Origin: Candidatus Latescibacterota bacterium
GTDB taxonomy: Bacteria; Latescibacterota; 4484-107; B68-G9
Direction: 5' to 3'
Length of the DNA: 9,979 nt
NCBI GenBank assembly: GCA_012961755.1
Contig: DTYS01000270.1
Location: forward strand, 1 to 9,979
The notes under the pieces were generated by a model. It had not been told where the DNA came from and did not search any database. It saw nothing but the letters and a program-made list of their open reading frames with translations. Made by a program: the position numbers and the translations under genes. Every line of letters starts with the position of its first letter. The stretch's first letter is position 1. This document shows, piece after piece, positions 1-6,742 of this stretch.

Positions 1-551
1 GAAAGCTGCAACCCCCCACGGAACATGGAGAGGAAGCAGATAAGCTCCGCTCCCCTGTCCCTGTACGCCCATCCCAATTCAAGGAAGTTGAGGTCGAAAC
101 ATATGATGCAACCTATCCTTCCGAAGTCCGTCTCTAAGACCACGGGCCCCTCGCCCGGTAGTATCCCCTTCTCCATCTCCCCTATCGTGGGGTAGACCTT
201 TCGGTAGACGCCCACTACCTTCCCGTCCCTCCCCAAGAGCACCGCGCTGTTGTACAGCCCCTCGGGAGCCTCCTCCACCAACGGGCACCAGATGTAACAT
301 CCGTGCTTCCTTGCCCTTCTCCCGAATTCCTCTGTGAGGGGTCCTGGGACTGGCTGTGCGGACTTGACCATCTCCTCCAAAGGTGTGCCCAGGCCCGGCG
401 CGAGCTCGGGCACAAGGATTATGTCCGGCCTGTCGAGGGCAGCCCTGTCCACCCACTCCGAGAGTTCCTTTACTGCCCTCTCCCATCGCTCCCTACCCTC
501 CCCCTGCACCCCGGGGAACGAGACGCTCGCAACCCTAACCTTCCGGGACAT
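1..551 (-). CDS. Nitrilase-superfamily carbon-nitrogen hydrolase, C-terminus cut by window edge
   Basis: The first 183 codons of a CN-hydrolase are present, reading leftward off the window. Enzymes of this superfamily hydrolyse nitriles, amides or carbamoyl groups in the cytoplasm with a Glu-Lys-Cys triad. All three residues are visible: Glu49 in LVPE, Lys118 in YRKVYPT, and Cys151 in CIICFDLNF. The usual spacing motif YNSAVLLGRDGK lies at 100-111. No signal peptide is seen. The ATG at 551 follows a GGAGG (556-560) at 4 nt. It is the last visible gene of the leftward operon, 42 nt after the lipoprotein gene, with no terminator between. Family membership is certain from the triad; the substrate cannot be told (carbamoylputrescine amidase, ureidopropionase-like and omega-amidase activities all share this layout). 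Family members are usually 260-300 aa, so roughly a third is missing. Confidence 0.93.
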   Translation of the reverse strand, partial: MSRKVRVASVSFPGVQGEGRERWERAVKELSEWVDRAALDRPDIILVPELAPGLGTPLEEMVKSAQPVPGPLTEEFGRRARKHGCYIWCPLVEEAPEGLYNSAVLLGRDGKVVGVYRKVYPTIGEMEKGILPGEGPVVLETDFGRIGCIICFDLNFLELGWAYRDRGAELICFLSMFRGGLQL

Positions 552-593
552 GGTTCCTCCTCCCTGAATTCCGCATCGTCCCTTCCCACCTTT

Positions 594-1316
594 CTACTCT
601 AAGGCGAACTTCCTTTCCACGTAGAAGTGTCTGGGAGTAACGTCGGTCCTGAACTCCCAGAGGACGTATCTTACCATGCGCAGGAACGGCCTCATGACGT
701 ACTGGGACTCCGAGGGCTCGCTTCCGAAGGATATAGCCATAGGTGCTACGAAGTTGTGGGAGAAAGAGCGGGACCAGACCTCCTCCCCGGAAGGTAGGCT
801 CAGCAGCCGGAACTTTATCCTTACCTCCACATTTACGGGGAGGTACCCTTTCCTGAGCGTCCAAGCGAGTTCCGGAGGAGGGCCCGGGGGCCTCGGATGT
901 CCCACCATGACCTTTGGAACCGAAGTGCCGATGTACCCTTCTATTACCAGTAATCCATCTACCTTGAATACCTCATGTATGCGCTTCAGGTTCTCGGGCT
1001 CGGTCAATACCTCGTACCCGAAGGCCGTGTCCCCAGCGGTCCACCTCCAGCCCAGGGCCCAACGCACCTCGTCACCCCAGAGGACCTGGAACTGTTCGTG
1101 TTCACTTAAGTCCCTGCCCACCACCTCGGCCACCCTGTCCCCCAAGGAGAGCCCCTTGTCCTTTGCTTCGGGGGCCCTCACGAAGCAAATCACCCCTATC
1201 TTCTTCGACTCCTCCAAGTTAAGTCTCGCCTCGGTGCGCACGAGGAAGCGTATCGTGGTGGCCCTCTCGCAACCTGCGAGGACCATAAGGATCACTATAA
1301 GCTGGATCCTCCTCAT
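594..1316 (-). CDS. Predicted lipoprotein with CsgG/LpoB-like fold
   Basis: A 240-aa protein with a short lipoprotein signal: Arg2-Arg3, a hydrophobic stretch and lipobox VLAGC with Cys16 as the predicted lipidated residue. The mature part resembles the CsgG/LpoB/FlgO group of envelope lipoproteins: a first strand KKIGVICF (38-45), a helix leading to FQVLWGDEV (76-84), a VDGLLVIEGYIG strand (119-130), and VEVRIKFRLLSLPSGEEVW (163-181), like the 'lrlvdvetGeivw' strand of that fold. This comparison is by eye and the assignment is tentative; the exact role (peptidoglycan-synthase activator, secretion channel subunit or other) is unknown. A Pro-rich loop, HPRPPGPPP, lies at 140-148. The ATG at 1316 overlaps the prfB stop as ATGA, so translation is probably coupled; AAGGGAGG lies directly before it and an AGG further upstream. 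An in-frame extension upstream would lie inside prfB and is not credible. Confidence 0.8.
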   Translation of the reverse strand: MRRIQLIVILMVLAGCERATTIRFLVRTEARLNLEESKKIGVICFVRAPEAKDKGLSLGDRVAEVVGRDLSEHEQFQVLWGDEVRWALGWRWTAGDTAFGYEVLTEPENLKRIHEVFKVDGLLVIEGYIGTSVPKVMVGHPRPPGPPPELAWTLRKGYLPVNVEVRIKFRLLSLPSGEEVWSRSFSHNFVAPMAISFGSEPSESQYVMRPFLRMVRYVLWEFRTDVTPRHFYVERKFALE

Positions 1317-2405
1317 CCTCCCTTCACCTGGTCCAGGAGGTAGGCCCGTATGAAGGCATCTATGTCCCCGTCCAACACCCCATCCACATCGCTCGTCTCC
1401 ACCCCCGTACGGAGGTCCTTGACGAGCTTGTATGGGTGCAACACATAAGAACGTATCTGGTTGCCCCATTCTATCCTCTTCTTCGCGCTCTCGAGCTCCT
1501 CCCTCTTCTTCTGCTCCTGCTCCTTGTGGTACTGGTAGAGCCGGGCCTTGAGCATCTTCATCGCGTTCATCCTGTTCTGGTACTGAGATCTCTCGGATTG
1601 GCACTGCACGGTTATCCCGGTGGGTATATGGGTTATCCTCACACCGGTCTCCACCTTATTCACGTTCTGGCCTCCGGGCCCGCTGGAGTGGAAGGTGTCG
1701 ACCTCTATTTCCTCGGGTCTTATCTCTACCTGTATGTCCTCGTCTACCTCGGGGTACACGAAGACGGCAGCGAAGGAAGTGTGTCTCCTGTGGTTGGCGT
1801 CGAAGGGCGAGATGCGCACGAGCCTGTGCACCCCGCTTTCCGCCTTGAGGTACCCGTACGCATAGGGCCCCTTGACCTCCACGGTCGCGCTCTTGATCCC
1901 GGCCTCCTCGCCGGGCTGGAGGTCTATGACTTCCCCTTTGAACCCCTTCCTCTCTATCCACCTCAGGTACATCCTGAGGAGCATCCCAGCCCAGTCCATA
2001 GATTCGGTCCCCCCAGCCCCGGGGTGAATCGTCAGTAGGGCGTCCTTGGGGTCGTCCTCTCCTGAGAGCATTCGTCTAAGTTCGAGGGAGCGGACGTCCT
2101 CCTCCAAGGAGCTGACCTCTTCCTCAAGCTCGCAGGCTTCCCCTTCCTCCACGATCTCTGCAAGCTCCTCCAGGTCCCGACACCTGCCCTCCAATTCCCT
2201 GAAGGCCTCAGTCCAGTCTTTATGCTCCTTAAGCTCCGATATGACCTTCTGGGCCTCCTGCGGGTCGTCCCAGAAACCGGGCCGGGACATGAGGGACTCC
2301 AGCTCCTCTATCCTCCTCTCCCTTCCCTCTACTTCAAAGATACCTCCCGAGCTGTTTCAGCTTCTTCGAGCAGTCCCTTATACGCTCCCTGAGTTCCTCA
2401 AGCAT
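1313..2405 (-). CDS. prfB: Peptide chain release factor 2, expressed by programmed +1 frameshift
   Basis: RF2 recognises UGA and UAA stop codons and releases the finished peptide on the ribosome. Translation starts at ATG 2405, behind AGGAGG (2413-2418, spacer 7 nt), and gives 23 codons ending in Tyr-Leu (TAT CTT). An in-frame TGA (2334-2336) follows. Skipping T2336 continues at GAA (2335-2333) to the TGA ending at 1313, giving 363 aa, close to the 365 aa of E. coli RF2. The reading is therefore join(1313..2335, 2337..2405) on the complement. Diagnostic motifs are the SPF anticodon-like tripeptide at about 199-201 and the catalytic GGQ at about 244-246 (SSGPGGQNVNKVETG). The N-terminal part is acidic and helical. 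The SPF, not PxT, separates it from RF1. It sits in one operon with tyrS, and its stop overlaps the next start. Frameshifting makes RF2 limit its own synthesis. Confidence 0.97.
2334..2348 (-). promoter_or_regulatory. prfB +1 programmed frameshift site
   Basis: On the minus strand the bases read GGGAGG TAT CTT TGA A. This matches the well-known prfB recoding site element by element. An internal Shine-Dalgarno-like GGGAGG (2343-2348) sits three bases before the slippery CTT (2337-2339), which is followed by the in-frame TGA (2334-2336). The peptidyl tRNA-Leu slips from CUU to UUU when RF2 is scarce and the UGA is decoded slowly. The base after TGA is A rather than the C found in the E. coli site, so the first shifted codon is GAA (Glu) instead of GAC (Asp). 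RF2 homology continues only in the +1 frame, which confirms the event. Confidence 0.95.
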
Positions 2406-2412
2406 GTCCCCA

Positions 2413-2418
2413 CCTCCT
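2413..2418 (-). promoter_or_regulatory. prfB ribosome binding site
   Basis: AGGAGG lies 7 nt before ATG 2405. It fixes the prfB start upstream of the frameshift site, rather than at the ATG at 2290 that would open the long uninterrupted frame. Confidence 0.85.
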
Positions 2419-2421
2419 AAA

Positions 2422-2514
2422 TTAAGAACTACTTTTCTTGCCGGAAAAGGGCTCCGGTTCCAACGAAGAGCCACAGTCAGGGCAACAACCCTTGAAACAT
2501 TTCGGCATCTTCAT
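2422..2514 (-). CDS. Possible 30-aa cysteine-rich small protein
   Basis: This short ORF fills most of the gap between the tyrS stop (2560) and prfB (2405). It begins ATG AAG ATG, directly after an in-frame TAG, and ends in TAA four bases before the prfB Shine-Dalgarno. The peptide has four cysteines in the pattern C-x3-C-C-x2-C (Cys6, Cys10, Cys11, Cys14; core CFKGCCPDCG), followed by a hydrophilic tail rich in Glu, Lys and Ser. Such spacing could bind Zn or a thiol-reactive metal. Against it: no clear Shine-Dalgarno before either ATG, and codons such as TGT, TCT and AGT that look less like its neighbours. It may instead be a transcribed leader or spacer of prfB. I do not recognise a family. 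Confidence 0.3.
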   Translation of the reverse strand: MKMPKCFKGCCPDCGSSLEPEPFSGKKSSS

Positions 2515-2559
2515 CTATGTTTGGTCTTCGAAAGGATCCGATACCTCCCCACGAACTCC

Positions 2560-3767
2560 TCATGCCCTCACTACCTTCAGGAACTTCCTCTTCCCCACCT
2601 TAACGACCTCCCCACCCTCGAACTCTACCTCGAGGTTCGGGTCCGTGACCCTCTGGCCATCTATGTATACTCCCCCTGAGCTATGAGCCTCCTGGCCTCG
2701 CTGTTGGAGGACACAAGCCCAGAGGAGGTGAGGAGCCTGACTATCCAAATCCTGTCCTGGTTAAGTACATACTCTGGAACTTCATCGGGGACCTCCCTCT
2801 TCCTGAAGACCTTATCGAAGGCCTCCTCGGCCTTCCTTGCCGCCTCCTCCCCGTGGTACATGGCCACGAGCCTCCTGGCCAGCCTCCTTTTGAGGTCCAT
2901 GGGGTTGACCTCAGGGTCCTCCAAAGCTCTCCTGATCTCCACGAGCTCGGAGGAGTCCACGTCAGTAGCGAGCTCGAAGTAAGGATATATAAGGAAGTCC
3001 GGTATGGACATGGTCTTCCCGTATATCTCCTTGGGAGGCTCGTTTATGCCTATGTAGTTCCCTAAGCTCTTGCTCATCTTCTCCTTCCCGTCCGTCCCCA
3101 CTAAAAGCGGCATCATAAGCGCTACCTGTGGCTCCTGACCGTACTCCCTCTGCACGTCCCTCCCCACCAGTAGGTTGAACTTCTGGTCCGTTCCGCCAAC
3201 TTCCACGTCGGCCTTTAAAGCCACGGAGTCGTAGGCCTGGATGAGGGGGTAAAGGAACTCCATAATCGTTATCGGCTTGCCCTGTTTGTACCTTTGGGAG
3301 AAGTCGTCCCTCTCCAACATCCGTGCCACGGTGTAGCGGGAAGCGAGGACCAGCACATCCTCGAACTTCATGGGCTCGCACCATTCGCTGTTGAAGGCCA
3401 CCACGGTCCTTTTGGGGTCGAGTATCTTGAAGACCTGCTCCTGATAGGTCTTCGCATTTTGGAGCACTTCCTCACGGGATAGCCTCTTCCTCATCTCAAA
3501 ACGACCCGACGGGTCGCCTATCATACCTGTGAAGTCCCCTATCAGGAAGACGACCTTATGCCCCAGGTCTTGAAACTGCCTAAGCTTCCTGAGGGATACG
3601 GTGTGCCCTATGTGGATGTCGGGAGCGGTGGGGTCGAACCCCTGTTTGACGGTGAGGGGCTTTCCCGTCCTCAGGGACCTTTCCAGCTTTCCCTCAAGCT
3701 CCTCCTCCGATATGACCTCCGCAGTGCCCCTCAGGATAGCTTCCATCTGTTCCTGCACGCTCGTCAT
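2560..3767 (-). CDS. tyrS: Tyrosyl-tRNA synthetase (type 2), frame broken in the S4 domain
   Basis: This class I synthetase charges tRNA-Tyr with tyrosine. The catalytic domain carries the HIGH motif at 52-55 (PTAPDIHIGH) and KMSKS at 230-234, with GGTDQKFN at 191-198. These features, and about 400 aa in total, fit the Thermus/Aquifex-like type 2 subgroup. The C-terminal S4 RNA-binding domain starts near residue 341 (IVRLLTSSGLVSSNSEARRLIAQG). The frame then breaks at five G (2672-2676). As written, the protein ends at TAG 2661 after 368 aa. The rest of the S4 domain (GVYIDGQRVTDPNLEVEF onward) continues in the -1 frame to TGA at 2560, for about 402 aa. I chose ATG 3767 because GGAGG lies 5 nt before it. 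ATG 3779 lacks a good Shine-Dalgarno, and ATG 3833 falls within the probable promoter. First gene of the leftward operon. Confidence 0.93.
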
Positions 3768-3812
3768 CCTCTCCTCCATAACTTGCGGCCGTCGATTCCG
3801 GATGTCCCTTAA

Positions 3813-3841
3813 AATATATCCCTTATATCTCATTTTAGCAA
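3813..3841 (-). promoter_or_regulatory. Probable sigma-70-type promoter for the tyrS-prfB operon
   Basis: The minus strand reads TTGCTA (3836-3841), 17 bases, then TATATT (3813-3818). This places a transcript start near 3805, about 40 nt before the chosen tyrS ATG at 3767. The -35 box overlaps the left arm of the inverted repeat at 3839-3854. Inferred from consensus only. Confidence 0.55.
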
Positions 3842-3854
3842 GAGATTTCTCTTG
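3839..3854. promoter_or_regulatory. Inverted repeat between divergent promoters, possible operator
   Basis: CAAGAGATTTCTCTTG is a perfect 7-bp inverted repeat around a 2-base centre. It touches the -35 box of the leftward promoter and ends 10 bp before the -35 box of the rightward promoter. That is where a dimeric regulator could affect both operons. No regulator gene is present in the window. Repeats of this size also occur by chance. Confidence 0.4.
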
Positions 3855-3864
3855 TTCGTAGGTC

Positions 3865-3892
3865 TTGACTTTACGGCATGGGGTTGTATATT
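3865..3892 (+). promoter_or_regulatory. Probable sigma-70-type promoter for the macrodomain/envelope operon
   Basis: TTGACT (3865-3870), a 16-base spacer and TATATT (3887-3892) match the consensus boxes well. A start near 3899 would leave a leader of about 25 nt carrying the GGAGG (3914-3918) that lies 6 nt before ATG 3925. Confidence 0.6.
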
Positions 3893-3924
3893 CATGACGG
3901 AAGGCCGCACAAAGGAGGGAAAGG

Positions 3925-4455
3925 ATGAGGGTACAGGTAGGTGAGAAGGTGTTGGAGGTCGTCCGAGGGGACATAACCGAACAGGAGGCCGACGCGATAG
4001 TGAACGCCGCTAACAACCACCTTTGGATGGGCGGAGGTGTAGCTGGAGCTATAAAGCGTAAGGGAGGCGAAGAGATAGAGAAAGAGGCGGTCTCCAAGGG
4101 ACCCATCCCCGTAGGGGAGGCCGTGGTCACGTCGGCTGGAAGGCTCAGGGCCAAATATGTTATACATGCGGCCGGTATGGGCCAGGACCTTCGCACCGAT
4201 GAGGACAAGATAAGGGACGCCACCGAGAACGCTCTAAAAAGGGCCGAGGAGCTGAAGCTCGAATCGGTGGCGTTTCCGGCCATAGGTACCGGGGTGGGAG
4301 GGTTCCCAGCGGACATGTGCGCCGAGGTGATGATAGGGACTGCCTTGGATTTCCTGAAGGAGGCGGAAAATCCGAAACTTGTACGCTTCGTCCTCTTCGG
4401 AGAGGAGACCTACGAAGCCTTCAGGAGGAAGTTGGAGGAGGTAGAAGGAAGTTGA
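3925..4455 (+). CDS. Macrodomain protein, ADP-ribose binding or hydrolysing
   Basis: A 176-aa stand-alone macrodomain, cytoplasmic, without a signal peptide. Family members bind ADP-ribose, and many remove it from proteins or deacetylate O-acetyl-ADP-ribose. Visible ligand-site motifs are GDIT (15-18), IVNAANNHLWMGGGVAGAI (25-43) and PAIGTGVGGFP (118-128). The loop reads GGGVAGAI; MacroD-type hydrolases have Asp after GGGV, so this protein looks more like the archaeal AF1521 group, which is known to cleave ADP-ribosyl-glutamate. Activity here is inferred. Start ATG 3925 has a good GGAGG 6 nt upstream. It is the first gene of the rightward operon, and its TGA overlaps the TTG start of the TPR gene (TTGA). 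Isoleucine codons are ATA in 8 of 9 cases. No ADP-ribosyltransferase gene is in view. Confidence 0.93.
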   Translation: MRVQVGEKVLEVVRGDITEQEADAIVNAANNHLWMGGGVAGAIKRKGGEEIEKEAVSKGPIPVGEAVVTSAGRLRAKYVIHAAGMGQDLRTDEDKIRDATENALKRAEELKLESVAFPAIGTGVGGFPADMCAEVMIGTALDFLKEAENPKLVRFVLFGEETYEAFRRKLEEVEGS

Positions 4456-6101
4456 GGACTTTGCTCGCCCTTACTACGCTTTTGGCCGGATGCGCCGCCA
4501 CATCCCCTCCCTACGGTAAGGTCCCCCCTGAGGCTATAGAGCACTTCGTAGATGCTAAGGTTAAGGAATTCAGAGGGAAATATGCTGAGGCCATAGTTGA
4601 TCTGAACGAGGCGCTCATGTACGCTCCCTCATCTCCAGGGATATGCAGGGCCCTGGCTAGGGATTACCTTCGCCTTGGTAAGCTCCGAAGTGCGATACAC
4701 TTCGCCGAAAGGACTGTCGAACTCTCCCCCAGGTCCCCCGATGCCCACAGGTTCCTCTCCTACCTCTACCGCCAGGCAGGGGAGGAGGAAAAGGCCCTCC
4801 GCGAGATGGAAAAGGTCGTGAAACTCCTTCCCGACGACCAGGATGCCGTTACTACCTTGGCTGACCTCTATGTGGCCTTGGGAAGGGGTGAGGAAGCTGC
4901 TAAGGTCCTTGGACGCTTCGTGACGAAGCACCCCGAGGACACCGACGTGCGCCTTAAGCAGGCCAGGGTGTTCCAAACCATAGGTAAGATAAAGGAAGCT
5001 GAGAGGATATATCGTTCCGTGCTCGAGGAAGATCCTGGCCGCGATGAAGTGGCCTTAAGCTTGGGCGCACTTTTGGAGAGGGAGAACAGGGAAGGAGAGG
5101 CCGAGCAGGTATACAAGGAGGCCCTGGAATCCAACCCCTTCAGCCTTCGCCTTCGCAGGAGGCTAGGGGAGTTCTACCTATCCAAGGGAAGGTGGAAGGA
5201 GGCCGCCGAGCAGTACGAGGCCATCTTAGTCAGGTATCCGGACCCCGTCGCTGAGAAAGCTCTCTTAGCGATGTACGAAAGGGCTGGCCTTCACGATAGG
5301 GTCGTCCGACTTGCTCGAAACATCCTTAAACACGAAGAGGACCCTGAGGTATACCATTACCTGGGCCGCAGCCTCGTGGAACTTGGAAAGCTCGAGGAGG
5401 CGGCCGGGGCCTTCAGGAGGTTGGTGGCCCTCAGGGACGACCCGGACGCCCGGTTGAACTTGGGGTACGTGTACATAAGGATGGAGGATTACTCCGAGGC
5501 CCAGGAGGTGCTCGGTGAGGGGCTCAGAAGGTTCCCGGACGAGCCAAATATGGCCTTCTTCCTCGGGGTTGCACTGATCAGGGGGGAGAAGTACGAGGAG
5601 GCCGTAGAGCCCCTGAAGAGGGCCCTAAAGCTCAAACCCGACGATGTGGACTACCTCTTCGAGCTCGGAGTGGCGTACGAAAGGAGCGGACGCTACGACG
5701 ACGCCGTAAGGGTCTTCCGTCGACTCCTCAAGATAGATCCGGACCACGCCCTCGCCCTCAACTACCTCGGATATATGTTCGCGGAGAGGGGTATCAACCT
5801 CGAAGAGGCTTGGGAGATGATAAAGAGGGCCTTGGAGAAGGAGCCGGACAACGGGGCCTTCTTGGACAGCATGGGCTGGGTGTACTACCAGATGGGAAAC
5901 CTGAAGGAGGCGGAACGATACTTAAGGAAGGCCGTGGAAAGGGATAAAGAGAACAGTGTGATATGGGAGCATCTGGGAGACATCGCCCGGAGGCTCGGCA
6001 GGAAGGAGGAGGCCCTCAAAAGTTGGAAGAGGGCTCTAAAGCTCGACCCTTACAACACCAAGTTGAAGGAGAAGATAAGGGAACTTGAGGAGGCAGAATG
6101 A
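4452..6101 (+). CDS. TPR-repeat lipoprotein with 15 tandem TPR units
   Basis: A 549-aa protein. The likely start is TTG 4452, overlapping the macrodomain stop. From there the N-terminus is a short signal with lipobox LLAGC (Cys14), which the upstream in-frame ATG at 4317 would bury; AAGGA and GGAGG precede the TTG. From about residue 28 to 540 the protein is one continuous solenoid of about fifteen 34-residue TPRs (for example the unit VDYLFELGVAYERSGRYDDA and what follows). The C-terminal repeats LNYLGYMFAERGINLEEAWE and NGAFLDSMGWVYYQMGNLKE are typical of large envelope TPR proteins found next to LolA/LolB-like genes. Expected place: periplasmic face of a membrane, as a protein-binding scaffold. 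The partner is unknown. The stop overlaps the next ATG (ATGA). Similarity among repeats is ordinary for TPRs and shows no recent duplication. Confidence 0.9.
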   Translation: MRTLLALTTLLAGCAATSPPYGKVPPEAIEHFVDAKVKEFRGKYAEAIVDLNEALMYAPSSPGICRALARDYLRLGKLRSAIHFAERTVELSPRSPDAHRFLSYLYRQAGEEEKALREMEKVVKLLPDDQDAVTTLADLYVALGRGEEAAKVLGRFVTKHPEDTDVRLKQARVFQTIGKIKEAERIYRSVLEEDPGRDEVALSLGALLERENREGEAEQVYKEALESNPFSLRLRRRLGEFYLSKGRWKEAAEQYEAILVRYPDPVAEKALLAMYERAGLHDRVVRLARNILKHEEDPEVYHYLGRSLVELGKLEEAAGAFRRLVALRDDPDARLNLGYVYIRMEDYSEAQEVLGEGLRRFPDEPNMAFFLGVALIRGEKYEEAVEPLKRALKLKPDDVDYLFELGVAYERSGRYDDAVRVFRRLLKIDPDHALALNYLGYMFAERGINLEEAWEMIKRALEKEPDNGAFLDSMGWVYYQMGNLKEAERYLRKAVERDKENSVIWEHLGDIARRLGRKEEALKSWKRALKLDPYNTKLKEKIRELEEAE

Positions 6102-6736
6102 GGTGGGCCCCGGCGCTGCTTTTTCTCAGCTGTGCCCTCGTCCCGCAGAGGCCGTGCCCCGGTCCCGAAGAAGTGATGGCAAGGTTGAGGACGTCCTACA
6201 TGTACGTCAAAGACTTCGAGGCCGAAGCCGAGGTCTCCAAGGGTGCAGGATGGCTCAGAGCTCACATATGGGCGTCCCGGCCCGGGAAACTGAAGGTTGA
6301 AATATCCGACCCCCTGCGTATCCACATCTTCCACATATTGATGAGGGAGGGAAAGGTACATCTGAGGACGGAAAGGGGGGACCTTTCGTTGAAGGTCCCC
6401 CAGCTTCCAGTGGATGTGGTAGCCTTAGCCTGCGGGCTTCCGGACGTGGAAGGGGAGCTGGTCTCGTTTCGGAGCCTAAGGAGGGGATGTGAGGTCACGC
6501 TGAAGAGGGAGGGTGTGCTACAAAAGTTATCCTTGGGAAGGGGGAACCTGGTTTTGAGGGAAGAGTATAGGACCGAGGACGGGAAGTTGCTCGGCGTAAG
6601 GGAGCTGGACGATTACACAAAAGTAGGCCGGTCGCACCTGCCCCGGAGGATGTCGTTCTTCTGGGACGGGCACGAGGTGGAGGTCCGCTTCCTCTGGCAG
6701 AGGATAAACCAGGGACTGCCCGAGGACCTGTTCTAA
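6098..6736 (+). CDS. LolA/LolB-like envelope protein, putative
   Basis: A 212-aa exported protein. The N-terminus is a hydrophobic signal with a possible lipidated Cys12 (LLFLSC), though Phe at -3 is not a canonical lipobox; Cys20 is a second cysteine. The body alternates strands in a way that suits the half-barrel LolA/LolB/DUF4292 group: LRTSYMYVKDFEAEAEV (30-46), AHIWASRPGKLKVEISDPL (52-70), IFHILMREGKVHLRT (74-88), and a late segment ending MSFFWDGHEVEVRFLWQRINQ. The 'RPGKLKVEISDP' type of strand is typical of proteins that carry lipids or lipoproteins through the periplasm. The assignment is by pattern and moderate. ATG 6098 overlaps the TPR stop. The neighbours (TPR lipoprotein before, barrel after) support an outer-membrane role. 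A strong hairpin sits within the coding region at 6376-6401. Confidence 0.75.
   Translation: MRWAPALLFLSCALVPQRPCPGPEEVMARLRTSYMYVKDFEAEAEVSKGAGWLRAHIWASRPGKLKVEISDPLRIHIFHILMREGKVHLRTERGDLSLKVPQLPVDVVALACGLPDVEGELVSFRSLRRGCEVTLKREGVLQKLSLGRGNLVLREEYRTEDGKLLGVRELDDYTKVGRSHLPRRMSFFWDGHEVEVRFLWQRINQGLPEDLF
6376..6401 (+). repeat. Perfect 10-bp inverted repeat (hairpin) inside the LolA/LolB-like gene
   Basis: GGGGGACCTT (6376-6385) and AAGGTCCCCC (6392-6401) are exact reverse complements around a six-base loop TCGTTG. No T-run follows (next bases AGCTTCC), so it is not an intrinsic terminator. In mRNA it would be a stable stem. Confidence 0.8.
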
Positions 6737-6742
6737 GGAGGG

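Noticed and set aside
676..1353. 225-codon open frame on the plus strand opposite the CsgG/LpoB-like lipoprotein
   Set aside because: It is low-complexity Ser/Arg/Pro without motifs, opposite a gene with a good lipobox and coupled start.
1436..2038. 200-codon plus-strand open frame opposite prfB
   Set aside because: Leu/His/Val-rich antisense of the RF2 coding sequence, which has unmistakable GGQ and SPF motifs.
2436..2460. Weak stem (CCGGA/TCCGG) before prfB as an attenuator or terminator
   Set aside because: Only 5 bp with a 7-base loop and no T-run on the transcribed strand; not distinguishable from chance.
3768..4316. An open upstream extension of tyrS reaching to 4316 on the minus strand
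   Set aside because: It runs antisense through the macrodomain gene and the divergent promoter region, and its residues have no synthetase character. ATG 3767 has the proper Shine-Dalgarno and begins the homologous part.
6376..6401. Intrinsic terminator
   Set aside because: The stem is strong but no T-run follows and the reading frame continues through it.
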